Shown: positions 24,546 through 34,898, numbered from the stretch's first letter. The stretch: 64,000 bases of DNA from Acinetobacter pittii ATCC 19004 = CIP 70.29 (GCF_000369045.1 NZ_KB849786.1:789906-853905), one strand, 5' to 3'. Made by a program: numbers and translations. Notes: a model not told the origin generated them from the sequence alone.

Positions 24546-24929
24546 TTATTCAGCTTCTTGAGCAACTTGCTGTGCTTCTTCGCGTTGAGCTTTACGCGCA
24601 CGCTTTTCTTCAGCACTCTTAGCAAGCAATGACTCTTCAGTGATTGCGTGTTCACGACGGATGATAAGGTTACGAATGATCGCGTCGTTATAACGGAATA
24701 ATTCTTCTAACTCATCAAGCGTAGTTTGACCACATTCAACATTCATAAGAATGTAGTGCGCTTTGTGAATTTTGTTAATTGGGTAAGCCAATTGACGACG
24801 GCCCCAATCTTCTAAACGGTGAATTTGACCTTCAGCTTCTTTGATCTGAGAGATATAGCGTTCAACCATACCTACAACTTGATCGCTTTGGTCTGGGTGT
24901 ACCAAAAGTACGATTTCGTAATGACGCAT
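24546..24929 (-). CDS. rpsF: 30S ribosomal protein S6
   Basis: 127-residue small-subunit protein. The start is the ATG at 24929 ([18 protein letters not shown]) preceded by AAGGAGCTGAC. The open frame extends to 25055, but that part corresponds to the structured leader and not to protein. [20 protein letters not shown]-like core and [12 protein letters not shown] are S6 family features. The C-terminus has an acidic/alanine-rich tail, as in many S6 proteins that receive glutamate additions from RimK. It is the first gene of rpsF-rpsR-rplI. Two hairpins precede it. Confidence 0.97.
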   Translation of the reverse strand: MRHYEIVLLVHPDQSDQVVGMVERYISQIKEAEGQIHRLEDWGRRQLAYPINKIHKAHYILMNVECGQTTLDELEELFRYNDAIIRNLIIRREHAITEESLLAKSAEEKRARKAQREEAQQVAQEAE

Positions 24930-24985
24930 TGTCAGCTCCTTACGGTTTAAACAGCCCCTAATAAAAAAAATTAGAAGCAAGGAGT

Positions 24986-25019
24986 CATAACTTAATAAGT
25001 TATGTCGCAAAAATTGCGA
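24986..25019 (-). promoter_or_regulatory. Tandem hairpins in rpsF leader
   Basis: TCGCAA-AAA-TTGCGA (25005-25019) directly abuts CATAACTT-AAT-AAGTTATG (24986-25004). Both lie 57-90 bases upstream of the rpsF start in the transcript. S6:S18 autoregulation through rpsF leaders is known in other bacteria, but I cannot confirm its consensus here. Confidence 0.45.
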
Positions 25020-25100
25020 AGGCTGAATTATAGGTAAAAGTTCGACTAAAAACAAATCTTTTGATCAGAAAAGTAAAACTTCTTTACTATAAAGAGGAAA

Positions 25101-25124
25101 TCCTCTCTTGTTTAAAAGAGAGGA
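25101..25124 (-). terminator. Possible cyo operon terminator
   Basis: TCCTCTCTT (25101-25109), 6-base loop, AAGAGAGGA (25116-25124), overlapping the end of cyoE. The tail is only weakly T-rich on the minus strand. Confidence 0.4.
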
Positions 25125-25990
25125 AGATTTGGAGCAGGGGATTGATAGGTAAAGCTAAAGCTCAAACTTAACAGGGTAATTAATATGACCGAGTACAGGA
25201 AAAAACGTTTAGCCCACAATTGATCATTTACGGCTTTAAATCCAATAACTGATAAATATAACCAATATGCAGTCAAAGCATTAAAGGTAATTAAAAAGAA
25301 TACATTGGTATAGCCAAAACAATATAACCCATTTAAAACAGCTGCAAATAATAGGATATAGATTACACATTCAATTTTCGTACGATAAATAGAACGTGCT
25401 ACAGGCAAAATTGGAATTCCCGCATTTTTGTAATCATCAAAACGATAAATTGCAATTGCCCAAGAGTGAGGCATTTGCCATAAAGCGTATGCTAAAAACA
25501 AAAGCAAGGCTGCCACATCAAATTGATGAGTTACTGCTGTATAACCAATAACAGGAGGGCTCGCTCCGGAGATACTACCAATGACGGTTTGATGGATTGA
25601 AGTACGTTTGGTCCACAAGCTATAAAAACCGACATAGACAATAAAACCAATCATTGCAAACAAAAATGCATAACCATTTACACCGAACCACAAAATGCTA
25701 AAACCAATTACTCCAAGCACTAATGCATATATCAGCGCAACAGTAGGAGAGATTGTTTTTTTAACAAGTGCACGGTTTTGAGTGCGCTGCATCTTTGTAT
25801 CAATATCTTGATCTATAACATTATTAACCACACAACCAGAAGCCACAACTAAAGTTGTTCCAAGTAGGGTGAGAAGTAATAATAAGATGTCTATAGAGCC
25901 TTGGGCGGCTAAGAAAAAGCCGCCCAAGGTGGTAATGAAATTACCGAAGAGAATTCCTGGTTTAGTCAGGAATAGATATTTTCTCAACAT
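25112..25990 (-). CDS. cyoE: Protoheme IX farnesyltransferase (heme O synthase)
   Basis: 292-residue polytopic UbiA-family prenyltransferase that adds a farnesyl group to heme b to make heme O for the bo3 oxidase. The Asp-rich substrate motif is NNVIDQDIDTKMQRTQNR (about residues 55-72), with a second conserved region WQMPHSWAIAIYRFDDYKNA (about 170-189). It has about nine hydrophobic spans, and its length matches E. coli CyoE (296). It is the last gene of the cyoABCDE operon, 10 bases after cyoD. Confidence 0.95.
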   Translation of the reverse strand: MLRKYLFLTKPGILFGNFITTLGGFFLAAQGSIDILLLLLTLLGTTLVVASGCVVNNVIDQDIDTKMQRTQNRALVKKTISPTVALIYALVLGVIGFSILWFGVNGYAFLFAMIGFIVYVGFYSLWTKRTSIHQTVIGSISGASPPVIGYTAVTHQFDVAALLLFLAYALWQMPHSWAIAIYRFDDYKNAGIPILPVARSIYRTKIECVIYILLFAAVLNGLYCFGYTNVFFLITFNALTAYWLYLSVIGFKAVNDQLWAKRFFLYSVILITLLSLSFSFTYQSPAPNLPLF

Positions 25991-26000
25991 GACAATCAGT

Positions 26001-26330
26001 TTAGATCATCATATTGTAGTGAAGGTAATTCATAATCCACACAGAACCGATTAAAAGTACGGCGATACATAGGATTGTGTAGATGAATGCAATCATATTC
26101 CAACGTTGTTCAGATGATGTATTCATGTGTAGGAAGTACACAAGTTGTACAAGAACCTGAGCAACCGCAGTGATTGCAATCACTGTAACTAAAAGACCAC
26201 GACTGAAACCACCCGCCATCACCATCCCGAAAGGGATGATGGTGAGGATAACAGAAAGGATAAATCCAACAGTGTATTGCTTAAAGTTACCGTGTGACGC
26301 ACCAGCAGCATTATGCTCATGACTACTCAT
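26001..26330 (-). CDS. cyoD: Cytochrome o ubiquinol oxidase subunit IV
   Basis: 109-residue membrane subunit of the bo3 quinol oxidase. The start at 26330 ([15 protein letters not shown]) overlaps the cyoC stop by one base. The frame is open further upstream, but only over cyoC. It has three predicted membrane spans and the same His-rich N-terminus as E. coli CyoD (MSHSTDHSG-like). It aids assembly of the Cu-B site in E. coli. Confidence 0.95.
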   Translation of the reverse strand: MSSHEHNAAGASHGNFKQYTVGFILSVILTIIPFGMVMAGGFSRGLLVTVIAITAVAQVLVQLVYFLHMNTSSEQRWNMIAFIYTILCIAVLLIGSVWIMNYLHYNMMI

Positions 26331-26950
26331 TAGAGAACTCCCAGTAAGTAAACGACGCTGAATACACAGATCCAAACGATGTCAAGGAAGTGCCAGAACA
26401 AGCTTAAGCAAGCAAGACGACGTGTATTCGGTAAAGTCAAACCTTTAGTTTTGATTTGATACATTAATACTAGCATCCACACTAAACCAGAAGTTACGTG
26501 GATACCGTGTGTACCAACCAAAGTAAAGAACGATGATAAGAATGCACTGTGAGTTGGACCATGGCCTTCATGTACAAGGTGATGGAATTCATAGACTTCC
26601 ATTCCAATGAACGATGCACCAAAAAGGAATGTAATAAATAACCAAGTGATAACTTGATTTACATTCTTTTTATAAGATGCAAGTACAGCAAAACCAAAGG
26701 TTACCGATGAAATCAATAAGGCAAATGTTTCAGTTAACACGAAGCCTAATGAGTCATGGAATAGGTCATATGCGCTTGGAGTGCCTGCTGGAACATGACT
26801 GCTTAATACAGCGAACGCAATGAAGAGTGATCCGAAAAGAATCAAGTCACTCATCAAGTATGTCCAGAAACCAAAAACCGTTAAGTCGGTATCATCATGT
26901 TCATGATGACCGTCATGGCCGTGGTTGTCGTGATGAAGTACTTCAGCCAT
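26330..26950 (-). CDS. cyoC: Cytochrome o ubiquinol oxidase subunit III
   Basis: 206-residue integral membrane subunit with five predicted spans. Typical motifs are [20 protein letters not shown] and [17 protein letters not shown]. The N-terminus is very His/Asp-rich ([15 protein letters not shown]), as also seen, less strongly, in E. coli CyoC. The length is normal (E. coli 204). It lies 4 bases after cyoB and overlaps cyoD. It stabilises the core of the oxidase. Confidence 0.96.
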   Translation of the reverse strand: MAEVLHHDNHGHDGHHEHDDTDLTVFGFWTYLMSDLILFGSLFIAFAVLSSHVPAGTPSAYDLFHDSLGFVLTETFALLISSVTFGFAVLASYKKNVNQVITWLFITFLFGASFIGMEVYEFHHLVHEGHGPTHSAFLSSFFTLVGTHGIHVTSGLVWMLVLMYQIKTKGLTLPNTRRLACLSLFWHFLDIVWICVFSVVYLLGVL

Positions 26951-26954
26951 TTCC

Positions 26955-28946
26955 TTAGTCCTTCTTCAAGTGTTTTTCAAGTAAAGCATAGCGTTCGTTT
27001 TCAATACGCTCAACTTCAGCAGCAGGAACGTAGTAGTCAACATTCTTAGTGAATGAGCTTACGATCAAGCTAACAACAGCTGCAACGAATGAAACAACAA
27101 CGAGCCACCAAATATGCCAGATGAGTGCAAAGCCAAGAAGAGTAATGAACATTGCAATGACAAAACCAGCAGCACGATCAGTCGGCATGTGGATGTCTTC
27201 ATATTTAGTGTTACGTGCGTATGCTACACCATTTTCTTTGTCAGTCCAGAAACGGTCGATACCGCTTGCATCTGGTTCATGTGCAAAGTTGTAGAATGGA
27301 GCAGGGGAAGAGGTCGCCCATTCAAGCGTACGAGCATCCCATGGATCGCCAGTAAGGTCCATGTTGTCTTTGCGTTGTAAGAAACCAACGATGATTTGCA
27401 TTAAGAAACATGCAATACCAATCGCAACAAGAACAGCACCAAATAATGCAATCGCAAGGTACGGATCCCATTCAGGGTTGTCATATGTATTCAAACGACG
27501 AGTCATACCCATGAAACCAAGGATATAAAGTGGCATGAATGCAAAATAGAAACCAAAGAACCAGAACCAGAACGCAGCTTTACCCCATGCTTCGTTGAGC
27601 TTCCAACCAAACATTTTTGGCCAGTAGTAAATGATGCCGGCAAACATACCAAACACCACACCACCGATAATTACGTTATGGAAGTGAGCGATCAAGAATA
27701 ATGAGTTGTGTACCAAGAAGTCCGCAGGTGGAACAGCCATAAGTACACCAGTTAAACCACCGATACCGAATGTTACAAGGAAGCCAAGCGTCCATAACAT
27801 TGGAGTAGTAAAGGTGATGCGACCTTTATACATGGTGAATAACCAAGAGAAGATTTTAACACCAGTAGGAATCGCAATAACCATGGTCATGATACCGAAG
27901 AACGCGTTAACGTTCGCACCAGCACCCATGGTGAAGAAGTGGTGAAGCCATACAACAAACGCAAGAACAGTAATCGCGATAGTTGCATACACCATAGACT
28001 TGTAACCGAACAACGCTTTACGAGAGAAGGTTGCAACGATTTCTGAGTATAGACCAAATGCTGGTAATACCAAGATATATACTTCAGGGTGACCCCATGT
28101 CCAGATCAAGTTCACATAAAGCATTGGGCTACCGCCAAGCTCATTTGTGAAGAAATGGAAGCCGAAGTAACGGTCTAGAGTAAGCATTGCAAGTGTACCT
28201 GTTAATACAGGGAATGATGCAATGATTAATACAGCCGTACAAAGTGAAGTCCACGTGAAAATAGGCATATCCATTAATTTCATGCCCGGTGCACGCATTT
28301 TGATGATGGTAACGAAGAAGTTAACACCAGATAAAAGCGTACCTAGACCAGAAACCTGAAGTGCCCAGATATAGTAGTCGACACCTACACCAGGAGAATA
28401 TTGAATGCCAGATAGAGGAGGGTAAGCCATCCAACCAGTCGCAGCAAATTCACCTAACACAAGTGAAAGCATCATCAAACCAGCAGCACCAGCGAATAAC
28501 CAGAAGCTTAAAGAGTTCAATAATGGGAAAGCAACGTCGCGAGCACCAATCTGTAAAGGTACAGAGATGTTCATCATACCTACAACGAGACCCATTGCTA
28601 CGAAGAAGATCATGATTACACCGTGTGCGGTGAAGATCTGGTCATAGTGGTCAGGATGTAGATAACCTTCGCCGCCGCCTTTAGCGAGGAAAAGTTGTAA
28701 ACGCATCATGATCGCATCGGCGAAACCACGCAGAAGCATGACAACAGATACGATGATATACATGATACCAATCTTTTTATGGTCTACCGTAATAAACCAC
28801 TCATTCCACAAATATCCCCATTTTTTGAAATAGGTGATACCGCCAAGCACTGCAATTGCACCAATTGCCATAAGGACCATGGTGACAAGTACGATTGGCT
28901 CTGTCGGGATAGAGTCCCAACCCAGTTTACCAAAAATCATATCCAT
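26955..28946 (-). CDS. cyoB: Cytochrome o ubiquinol oxidase subunit I
   Basis: 663-residue heme-copper oxidase core subunit that reduces oxygen to water and pumps protons. It binds low-spin heme b, high-spin heme o and Cu-B. Key ligands are seen as His108 (TAHGV), His286 with the cross-linked Tyr290 in GHPEVY, His335-His336 (WLHHFF), and His421 and His423 (AHFHNV). Glu288 marks the proton channel. The length equals E. coli CyoB (663). Second gene of cyoABCDE, 3 bases after cyoA. Confidence 0.98.
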   Translation of the reverse strand: MDMIFGKLGWDSIPTEPIVLVTMVLMAIGAIAVLGGITYFKKWGYLWNEWFITVDHKKIGIMYIIVSVVMLLRGFADAIMMRLQLFLAKGGGEGYLHPDHYDQIFTAHGVIMIFFVAMGLVVGMMNISVPLQIGARDVAFPLLNSLSFWLFAGAAGLMMLSLVLGEFAATGWMAYPPLSGIQYSPGVGVDYYIWALQVSGLGTLLSGVNFFVTIIKMRAPGMKLMDMPIFTWTSLCTAVLIIASFPVLTGTLAMLTLDRYFGFHFFTNELGGSPMLYVNLIWTWGHPEVYILVLPAFGLYSEIVATFSRKALFGYKSMVYATIAITVLAFVVWLHHFFTMGAGANVNAFFGIMTMVIAIPTGVKIFSWLFTMYKGRITFTTPMLWTLGFLVTFGIGGLTGVLMAVPPADFLVHNSLFLIAHFHNVIIGGVVFGMFAGIIYYWPKMFGWKLNEAWGKAAFWFWFFGFYFAFMPLYILGFMGMTRRLNTYDNPEWDPYLAIALFGAVLVAIGIACFLMQIIVGFLQRKDNMDLTGDPWDARTLEWATSSPAPFYNFAHEPDASGIDRFWTDKENGVAYARNTKYEDIHMPTDRAAGFVIAMFITLLGFALIWHIWWLVVVSFVAAVVSLIVSSFTKNVDYYVPAAEVERIENERYALLEKHLKKD

Positions 28947-28949
28947 GTC

Positions 28950-30002
28950 TTATTCCCCTTGAGCAGCGTGTTCAGCTGCAGCATGAGTGTCAGCTGTTGC
29001 GTGTTCAGCAGAGTGGTCAACACCATGATAGTTACTCATATAGTGGTTGATAATTGTTTCAAACAATTTAGGCTCAACAGTAGAGTAATAAGTCACAGGG
29101 TGTGGCTTAGTCGGGAACGGTTTCATAGCTTCAGCTTCAGCAACTGCTTTTTCATCACCAGCAGCTTTAGCACGATTTACTAAATGCTCGATCTGATGCT
29201 TAGAACGGTTACCATCACGTAAGGTTGCCAATTCAGCTTGGTCAAGCGTAGTTTTTTGAACTGCTTCTGGGTTAATGGTTGAACCATTACCTGCTTTAAC
29301 CGCTGCTACCCATTCGTTGAATTGTTGCTCTGTAACACTATGCGCCTTGAAACGCATTTGAGAGAAACCGTAACCTGAGTAGTTAGAAGAGAAACCACGA
29401 TATACACCAGTTTCATTTGCTAACAAATGAAGGTGAGTTTGCATACCTGCCATTGCATAAATCTGGCCGCCTAACTGTGGAATGAAGAATGAGTTCATTG
29501 TAAAGTTAGAAGTGATTTTAAAGCTTAACGGAGTTTTTTCAGGGAAACGTACTTCGTTAACTGTTGCAATGTTTTGTTCAGGATAAATAAAGATCCACTT
29601 AAACTGTTCAGCAATAACTTGAATAGTTAAAGGTGCTTTATCTGATTCTAAAGGACGGTATGGGTCATACTTGTGGGAACCCCACCAAGTTAACCAAGCT
29701 AAAATACCAATAATAATGACAGGGATACCCCATACTACAACTTCAATTGCAGTTGAGTGTGCCCATGTAGGTTTATAGTCTGCATCTTTATTTGACGCGC
29801 GATATTTCCAACCAAACCATAATGCCATGATGATTGAAGGAATCACCACAAGTAACATTAAATAGATCGCAGTCATCATAAGGTCACTTTGACCTTGACC
29901 AACTGGACCTTTAGAGTTTAGAAGTACCATATCACCACCACACCCAGTCAAAAGTGCGGCAAGCGTTGATAAAGACAATACAGCTAAAATCGTTTGTCTC
30001 AT
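28950..30002 (-). CDS. cyoA: Cytochrome o ubiquinol oxidase subunit II
   Basis: 350-residue lipoprotein subunit. The signal peptide ends in the lipobox LLTGC (Cys about residue 21), followed by two membrane spans and a periplasmic cupredoxin domain (IQVIAEQFKWIFIYPEQNIA; MNSFFIPQLGGQIYAMAGMQ). The Cu-A cysteines of cytochrome c oxidases are absent, as expected for a quinol oxidase. It is longer than E. coli CyoA (315), with a charged C-terminal extension rich in His and Ala (ADTHAAAEHAAQGE). First gene of cyoABCDE. A long imperfect dyad at 30061-30113 lies upstream. Confidence 0.96.
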   Translation of the reverse strand: MRQTILAVLSLSTLAALLTGCGGDMVLLNSKGPVGQGQSDLMMTAIYLMLLVVIPSIIMALWFGWKYRASNKDADYKPTWAHSTAIEVVVWGIPVIIIGILAWLTWWGSHKYDPYRPLESDKAPLTIQVIAEQFKWIFIYPEQNIATVNEVRFPEKTPLSFKITSNFTMNSFFIPQLGGQIYAMAGMQTHLHLLANETGVYRGFSSNYSGYGFSQMRFKAHSVTEQQFNEWVAAVKAGNGSTINPEAVQKTTLDQAELATLRDGNRSKHQIEHLVNRAKAAGDEKAVAEAEAMKPFPTKPHPVTYYSTVEPKLFETIINHYMSNYHGVDHSAEHATADTHAAAEHAAQGE

Positions 30003-30060
30003 TTTACAACCTCGGTGAAGAGTCCCATTCCCTAATTAAATATGGGATAGCGATTAAAGT

Positions 30061-30113
30061 GTCGCATGATTGAGAACGCTAATCCTTAAATTTAGACTTC
30101 TCAATTATATGAC
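30061..30113 (-). promoter_or_regulatory. Long imperfect dyad upstream of cyoA
   Basis: ATTGAGAA (30069-30076) pairs with TTCTCAAT (30098-30105), and an inner CTAA (30079-30082) with TTAG (30092-30095). Outer bases 30061-30068 also match 30106-30113 except at a few positions. It is centred about 85 bases upstream of the cyoA start. Confidence 0.5.
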
Positions 30114-30260
30114 ACCGCTACGTTGTAGGGCATTATGCCTCATATCGACAAACTAAGCTATACATAAAGTAGGCTGAAATAATTGTTTTAAAACCCGATT
30201 TTTTTTGTAGGGTATCGAATCGCAATAGAGCTTTTATTTAAATATCAACTCACTATAGAA

Positions 30261-30290
30261 AAAAGGAGGCGGGGTGCCTCCTCTTTTTTT
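30261..30290 (-). terminator. Terminator of RDD-family gene
   Basis: GGAGGC (30265-30270), loop GGGGT, GCCTCC (30276-30281), between A and T tracts, beyond the stop at 30319 on the minus strand. Confidence 0.75.
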
Positions 30291-30318
30291 AGACATTAAA
30301 TGAATGAGTCATTCACTA

Positions 30319-31074
30319 TCATTTGATCACTTTTGTTCTTGCAATTTTGTCATGTAAAGCTTGTCGCTTTTGTCCTAATGCAAAAGCGTAGTCAATAATT
30401 GTACTGATCGGCATAAACAATAAGTTTAATATGATAAAAACAATACTTCTTAATAAGAAGATGCGAGTTAAATTAACCTTGCTATTGTCCTCAGCATCTA
30501 CAATTTTAATTCCAACAATTTTCTTACCTATACTCTGACCAAACTTTGTTAAAAGAACGGCTTGAATTGCAAGCATAATTACGACGTAAAGAAGCATTGA
30601 ATGCCAAGCTTCTATTGGAATTAAAGTAAAAAGTTGCTGTTGCAATTCTGCAGCTTTAGTCGATGCGACTTCGGCAGATTGCATCTGTTTTTGCAGCTCG
30701 AATAATTGCTTATATTGAGCTTCATTAAAGAAAAAAGAAGGAATTGCAGCGATTGGTAACCAAAGCAATAAATCAATAATTTTTGCTAAAGCCCGAGCTG
30801 GAATAGATGCAAGTTCATGAACTTTAGGTTCTACACGAATTTGACGAATAGTTTCATTAGTTGATGTATTCGTATTTATTGTAGGTACAGAATAACCGAT
30901 AGGTTGATATACAAGTTTACCTTGGGTTAATTCTCCTAAAGCTTTCCATTCTGTCATGCCTTCATGCCAAGCTAAATCAGTTAACAAAATTTGTTGGCTA
31001 GCCAACATTTGATTTACTTGTTCTAAAGTATAAGGCCCAGCTTGTTGATTATTACGTGCCAAGTAAATTTGCAT
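30319..31074 (-). CDS. RDD family membrane protein with GYF-like N-terminus
   Basis: 251-residue protein. Residues 1-60 form a GYF_2/DUF4339 domain (IYLARNNQQAGPYTLEQVNQ; LAWHEGMTEWKALGEL). This is followed by a linker and an RDD domain with three or four membrane spans (ELASIPARALAKIIDLLLWL; FGQSIGKKIVGIKIVDAED). RDD proteins are widespread inner-membrane proteins, some proposed as transporters; GYF-like domains bind proline-rich peptides in eukaryotes, but the bacterial role is unclear. It has its own terminator and lies downstream of ppsA, separated by another terminator, so probably independent. Confidence 0.85.
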   Translation of the reverse strand: MQIYLARNNQQAGPYTLEQVNQMLASQQILLTDLAWHEGMTEWKALGELTQGKLVYQPIGYSVPTINTNTSTNETIRQIRVEPKVHELASIPARALAKIIDLLLWLPIAAIPSFFFNEAQYKQLFELQKQMQSAEVASTKAAELQQQLFTLIPIEAWHSMLLYVVIMLAIQAVLLTKFGQSIGKKIVGIKIVDAEDNSKVNLTRIFLLRSIVFIILNLLFMPISTIIDYAFALGQKRQALHDKIARTKVIK

Positions 31075-31101
31075 AAATAAAAATTCTCTATTCTAAAGAT
31101 G

Positions 31102-31131
31102 AAAAAAGACCCACGGATGGGCCTTTTTTTA
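31102..31131 (-). terminator. ppsA terminator
   Basis: AAAAAAG-A-CCCA (31102-31113), loop CGGA, TGGG-C-CTTTTTTT (31118-31130), one mismatch, 8 bases past the ppsA stop. Confidence 0.85.
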
Positions 31132-31138
31132 TAACATA

Positions 31139-33526
31139 TTAGATTTGCTTGATTTTTTCTTCAGCAAGGAAGAACCATGTATCTAAAACTGAGTCTGGGT
31201 TAAGAGAGACAGATTCAATACCTTGTTCCATTAACCATTTTGCAAGATCTGGATGGTCTGAAGGACCTTGACCACAGATACCTACATATTTACCTGCTTT
31301 ACGGCAGGCATGGATTGCCATTGAAAGAAGAGCTTTAACAGCTGCATCACGTTCATCAAATAAGTGTGAAACAATACCTGAGTCACGGTCAAGGCCTAAC
31401 GTTAACTGAGTTAAGTCATTAGAACCAATAGAGAAACCATCGAAGTGCTCTAAGAATTGTTCAGCTAACAGAGCGTTAGTTGGTAATTCGCACATCATGA
31501 TTACTTTTAATCCGTTCTCACCACGTTTTAAGCCATTTTGTGCAAGTAATTCAATAACACGTTTTGCTTCAGATACTGTGCGTACAAAAGGAATCATGAT
31601 TTGAATATTGGTTAGACCCATTTCATCACGAACTTTCTTAAGTGCGCGACATTCTAATTCGAAACAATCACGGAAGTTATCAGATACATAACGGCTTGCA
31701 CCACGGAAACCGAGCATCGGGTTTTCTTCTTCAGGCTCGTATAACTTACCACCAATTAAGTTTGCGTATTCGTTTGACTTGAAGTCAGACATACGAACGA
31801 TAACTGGCTTGTCACCAAATGCAGCAGCAAGAGTTGCAATACCTTCAACCAATTTTTCAACATAGAAATCTACAGGTGATGCATAACCTGCGGTACGAGT
31901 TAAAACCGCAGCACGAGTTTCACGAGGTAGGCTATCAATATTGAGTAAGGCTTTAGGGTGCACACCGATCATGCGGTTAATGATGAACTCAAGACGAGCA
32001 AGGCCAATACCTTCGTTTGGAATTTGAGCAAAGTCAAATGCACGGTCAGGGTTACCTACATTCATCATAATTTTAAACGAAAGCTTAGGCATAGATTCGA
32101 TTGAGTTGCGTTGAACTTCGAAATCTAAAGCACCTTCGTAAATGAAACCTGTATCACCTTCAGCACAAGAAACAGTTACTTCCTGGCCATCAGTTAATAC
32201 TTCTGTTGCGTTACCACAACCAACAATCGCTGGTACACCAAGTTCACGTGCAATAATTGCTGCGTGACATGTACGACCACCACGGTTAGTGATAATTGCA
32301 GCAGCACGTTTCATTACCGGTTCCCAGTCAGGATCGGTCATATCTGATACAAGAACGTCGCCTTCTTGAACTTTGTCCATTTCTTTAATTGAGTTAACAA
32401 TACGGACTTTACCAGAACCAATACGTTGACCAATTGAACGACCTTCACAAAGAACAGTACCTCTTTGTTTGAGAAGGTAGCGTTCCATAGTGCCTACATT
32501 TTGGCGGCTTTTTACAGTTTCAGGACGGGCTTGAACAATATAAATTTGACCGTCATCACCGTCTTTTGCCCATTCGATATCCATTGGAGCACCGTAATGC
32601 TGCTCAATGATAAGCGCTTGTTTAGCTAACTCTTGTAACTCATGGTCATTTAAAGCGAATTGTTGACGGTCTTGTTTTTCAACATCAACAACAACAACAG
32701 ATTTACCCGCAGAACCTTCTTCACCATAAATCATTTTTTGGTGTTTAGAGCCAAGGTTACGACGTAAAACAGAATGTCTTCCTGCATTTAATAATGGTTT
32801 AGATAGGTAAAACTCATCTGGGTTAACGGCACCTTGTACAACCATTTCACCTAAACCGTAAGATGCAGTGATAAATACAACATCACGGAAACCAGATTCT
32901 GTATCAAGTGTAAACATTACACCCGCAGCGCCAGTTTCAGAACGAACCATACGCTGAACACCCGCAGAAAGTGCAACGATGTCATGATCAAAACCCTGGT
33001 GCACACGGTAAGAAATTGCACGGTCATTATATAAAGAAGCAAACACTTCTTTAATCGCAATAAGTACGTTATCAATACCGCGAATATTCAAGAAAGTTTC
33101 TTGCTGACCCGCGAAAGAAGCATCTGGTAAATCTTCAGCAGTTGCAGATGAACGAACGGCAACCGCGATGTCAGGGTTGCCGTTAGAAAGTGCTGTAAAA
33201 GCGGCGCGAATTTCTTGTTCTAAGGTTGCAGTGAGTGGAGTCTCTACAATCCATTGACGAATTTTTGCACCTGTTTCTGCAAGAGCATTTACATCATCGA
33301 CGTTGAGTTGAGCAAGTTCTGCTTGAATTCGAGCGTTAAGACCACTTTGGTCTAAGAACTCACGATAGGCAGCAGCAGTAGTTGCAAAGCCACCAGGTAC
33401 CGATACACCAGCATTTGATAAATGGCTGATCATTTCACCCAAAGATGAGTTTTTCCCACCTACGAGTTCGACATCGTGTTTCCCTAATTTTTCTAGACCG
33501 ATTACGCGCGCTTCCAAAGTTTTCAC
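31139..33526 (-). CDS. ppsA: Phosphoenolpyruvate synthase (pyruvate, water dikinase)
   Basis: 795-residue cytosolic gluconeogenic enzyme converting pyruvate, ATP and water into PEP, AMP and phosphate. Domains in order: N-terminal ATP-grasp-like nucleotide domain ([12 protein letters not shown], residues 22-33; [20 protein letters not shown], 123-142), the swivelling phosphohistidine domain with His421 in [15 protein letters not shown], and a C-terminal PEP-binding barrel ([18 protein letters not shown]). Thr419 is two residues before the catalytic His, the position targeted by PSRP-type regulators. The divergent neighbour is exactly such a regulator. Length matches E. coli PpsA (792). Confidence 0.97.
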   Translation of the reverse strand: MKTLEARVIGLEKLGKHDVELVGGKNSSLGEMISHLSNAGVSVPGGFATTAAAYREFLDQSGLNARIQAELAQLNVDDVNALAETGAKIRQWIVETPLTATLEQEIRAAFTALSNGNPDIAVAVRSSATAEDLPDASFAGQQETFLNIRGIDNVLIAIKEVFASLYNDRAISYRVHQGFDHDIVALSAGVQRMVRSETGAAGVMFTLDTESGFRDVVFITASYGLGEMVVQGAVNPDEFYLSKPLLNAGRHSVLRRNLGSKHQKMIYGEEGSAGKSVVVVDVEKQDRQQFALNDHELQELAKQALIIEQHYGAPMDIEWAKDGDDGQIYIVQARPETVKSRQNVGTMERYLLKQRGTVLCEGRSIGQRIGSGKVRIVNSIKEMDKVQEGDVLVSDMTDPDWEPVMKRAAAIITNRGGRTCHAAIIARELGVPAIVGCGNATEVLTDGQEVTVSCAEGDTGFIYEGALDFEVQRNSIESMPKLSFKIMMNVGNPDRAFDFAQIPNEGIGLARLEFIINRMIGVHPKALLNIDSLPRETRAAVLTRTAGYASPVDFYVEKLVEGIATLAAAFGDKPVIVRMSDFKSNEYANLIGGKLYEPEEENPMLGFRGASRYVSDNFRDCFELECRALKKVRDEMGLTNIQIMIPFVRTVSEAKRVIELLAQNGLKRGENGLKVIMMCELPTNALLAEQFLEHFDGFSIGSNDLTQLTLGLDRDSGIVSHLFDERDAAVKALLSMAIHACRKAGKYVGICGQGPSDHPDLAKWLMEQGIESVSLNPDSVLDTWFFLAEEKIKQI

Positions 33527-33579
33527 TCCACTTTTGCAGTATTAATGTCTATCTTGGCATGAAATTATAAAAATAAAGT

Positions 33580-33603
33580 GCTTAGTTGAGAATTATACTA
33601 AGC
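33580..33603. promoter_or_regulatory. Dyad between ppsA and ppsR
   Basis: GCTTAGT (33580-33586), 10-base spacer, ACTAAGC (33597-33603), in the 147-base divergent promoter region. A possible shared operator; inferred. Confidence 0.4.
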
Positions 33604-33673
33604 GACAGTCATGTAAGATCAGTTTACTATAAAGATTATATAGCACTAAGACAAATGTTTAAGGAGAATTTTA

Positions 33674-34510
33674 ATGTCAGAAAGTAAACAATTTAAGCGG
33701 AGTGTTTTTTTTATTTCTGATGGAACTGCAATTACTGCCGAGACTCTTGGACATTCGTTATTAGCACAATTTCCCAATGTAGATTTTGATATTCACATCA
33801 TGCCGTATATTACAACTGAAGAGGCGGCAATGGATGTGGTGGTTGAGATTAATCGATGCCAAACCAAAGACGGTTGCCTACCTTTAGTATTTGATACTTT
33901 AGTCGATCCGCATGTGCGGGAGATTATTAATACGGCTAAAGCAGTTAATCTTGATGTCTTTGAAGGCTTAATTAGTAAACTTGAGCAAGAGCTTGGGACA
34001 CCACCAACAACATTGGTCGGGCAGACCCACGCGGTAACCGATTCTGAATATTATAAAGCCCGTATTGATGCTGTTCATTTTGCGCTTGATAATGATGATG
34101 GAGCACGTACTCGTCATTATGACAAAGCCGATTTAATATTAATTGGAGTTTCCCGTTCGGGTAAAACACCGACTTCTATTTACTTATCTCTTCAATTCGG
34201 TATTCGTGTTGCAAACTATCCATTAACTGAAGAAGATTTAGATGATAACCGGTTACCAGCAGTATTAAGAGCTCATCGTAGTAAGTTATTTGGTTTGATG
34301 ATTGATGCTGAGCGTTTGGTCGCAATTCGTAGTGAACGTAAAGCGAATAGCCGTTATGCAAGTTTTAGCCAATGCCAAATGGAGCTAAGAGCAATTGAAG
34401 GGATTTATATTTCAGAAGGCATTAAATATTTAAACGTGACCGAAATGTCGATTGAAGAGATTTCAACACGTATTTTACAAATGACGGGATTAAAACGTCG
34501 TATTGGTTAA
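33674..34510 (+). CDS. ppsR: PEP synthase regulatory protein (bifunctional kinase/pyrophosphorylase)
   Basis: 278-residue DUF299 protein that inactivates PEP synthase by ADP-dependent phosphorylation of the Thr next to the catalytic His, and reactivates it by phosphate-dependent removal. The P-loop is GVSRSGKT at residues 158-165. The N-terminal FFISDGTAITAETLGHSLL and C-terminal NSRYASFSQCQMELRAIE are family signatures. The length matches E. coli PpsR (277). The ribosome-binding site is AAGGAG, 8 bases before the ATG. It diverges from ppsA, its presumed target, 147 bases away. Confidence 0.95.
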   Translation: MSESKQFKRSVFFISDGTAITAETLGHSLLAQFPNVDFDIHIMPYITTEEAAMDVVVEINRCQTKDGCLPLVFDTLVDPHVREIINTAKAVNLDVFEGLISKLEQELGTPPTTLVGQTHAVTDSEYYKARIDAVHFALDNDDGARTRHYDKADLILIGVSRSGKTPTSIYLSLQFGIRVANYPLTEEDLDDNRLPAVLRAHRSKLFGLMIDAERLVAIRSERKANSRYASFSQCQMELRAIEGIYISEGIKYLNVTEMSIEEISTRILQMTGLKRRIG

Positions 34511-34898
34511 TTTAATCAAATGCTTATTTTGACCATTCAATTTTTGTATATTAGTTATAGATAAGTTGAATGGTTTTTTTATACATATATCTTAGTGAAA
34601 AATAAAAGTTTTAAATATAAAACAAAATGTTATTAAAAGGTTCTTATTGGTTATAAACCCGTGGATATTTTGAAACTCATTTGTAAATTTAAATAACTCT
34701 ATTGAAAAGAAGTGTATATTTTTTATTGTGTTAAAAAATAGTAATTATTTAATTTTTCTAAATATTTTAGAAAATCATCCATAAAAAATCCATAATTTAT
34801 AAAATGTTAAATGGTTCACACTTTTTTGGTGTTGTGTGATTAGTTTTTTATTTTAATTATACTTTCCCACCTCGATATGGGACTATCTGATTATCAAA
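34511..34898. other. ppsR terminator and pgaA leader
   Basis: No gene seen. After the ppsR terminator come about 300 AT-rich bases that must hold the pga promoter. They include TCACAC (34816-34821) / GTGTGA (34834-34839), and a small hairpin TCCCA/TGGGA (34865-34882) ending 16 bases before the pgaA ATG. No clear Shine-Dalgarno precedes pgaA. Confidence 0.5.
34532..34580 (+). terminator. ppsR terminator
   Basis: ACCATTCAA (34532-34540) pairs with TTGAATGGT (34566-34574) across a 25-base loop and is followed by further Ts. Confidence 0.75.

Larger units (their letters stand above)
30003..30318. other. cyo promoter region
   Basis: No gene seen. It contains the long dyad at 30061-30113 and, at the right end, the terminator of the RDD-family gene. 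I could not pick a confident -35/-10 pair or an ArcA/FNR site by eye. Confidence 0.5.
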
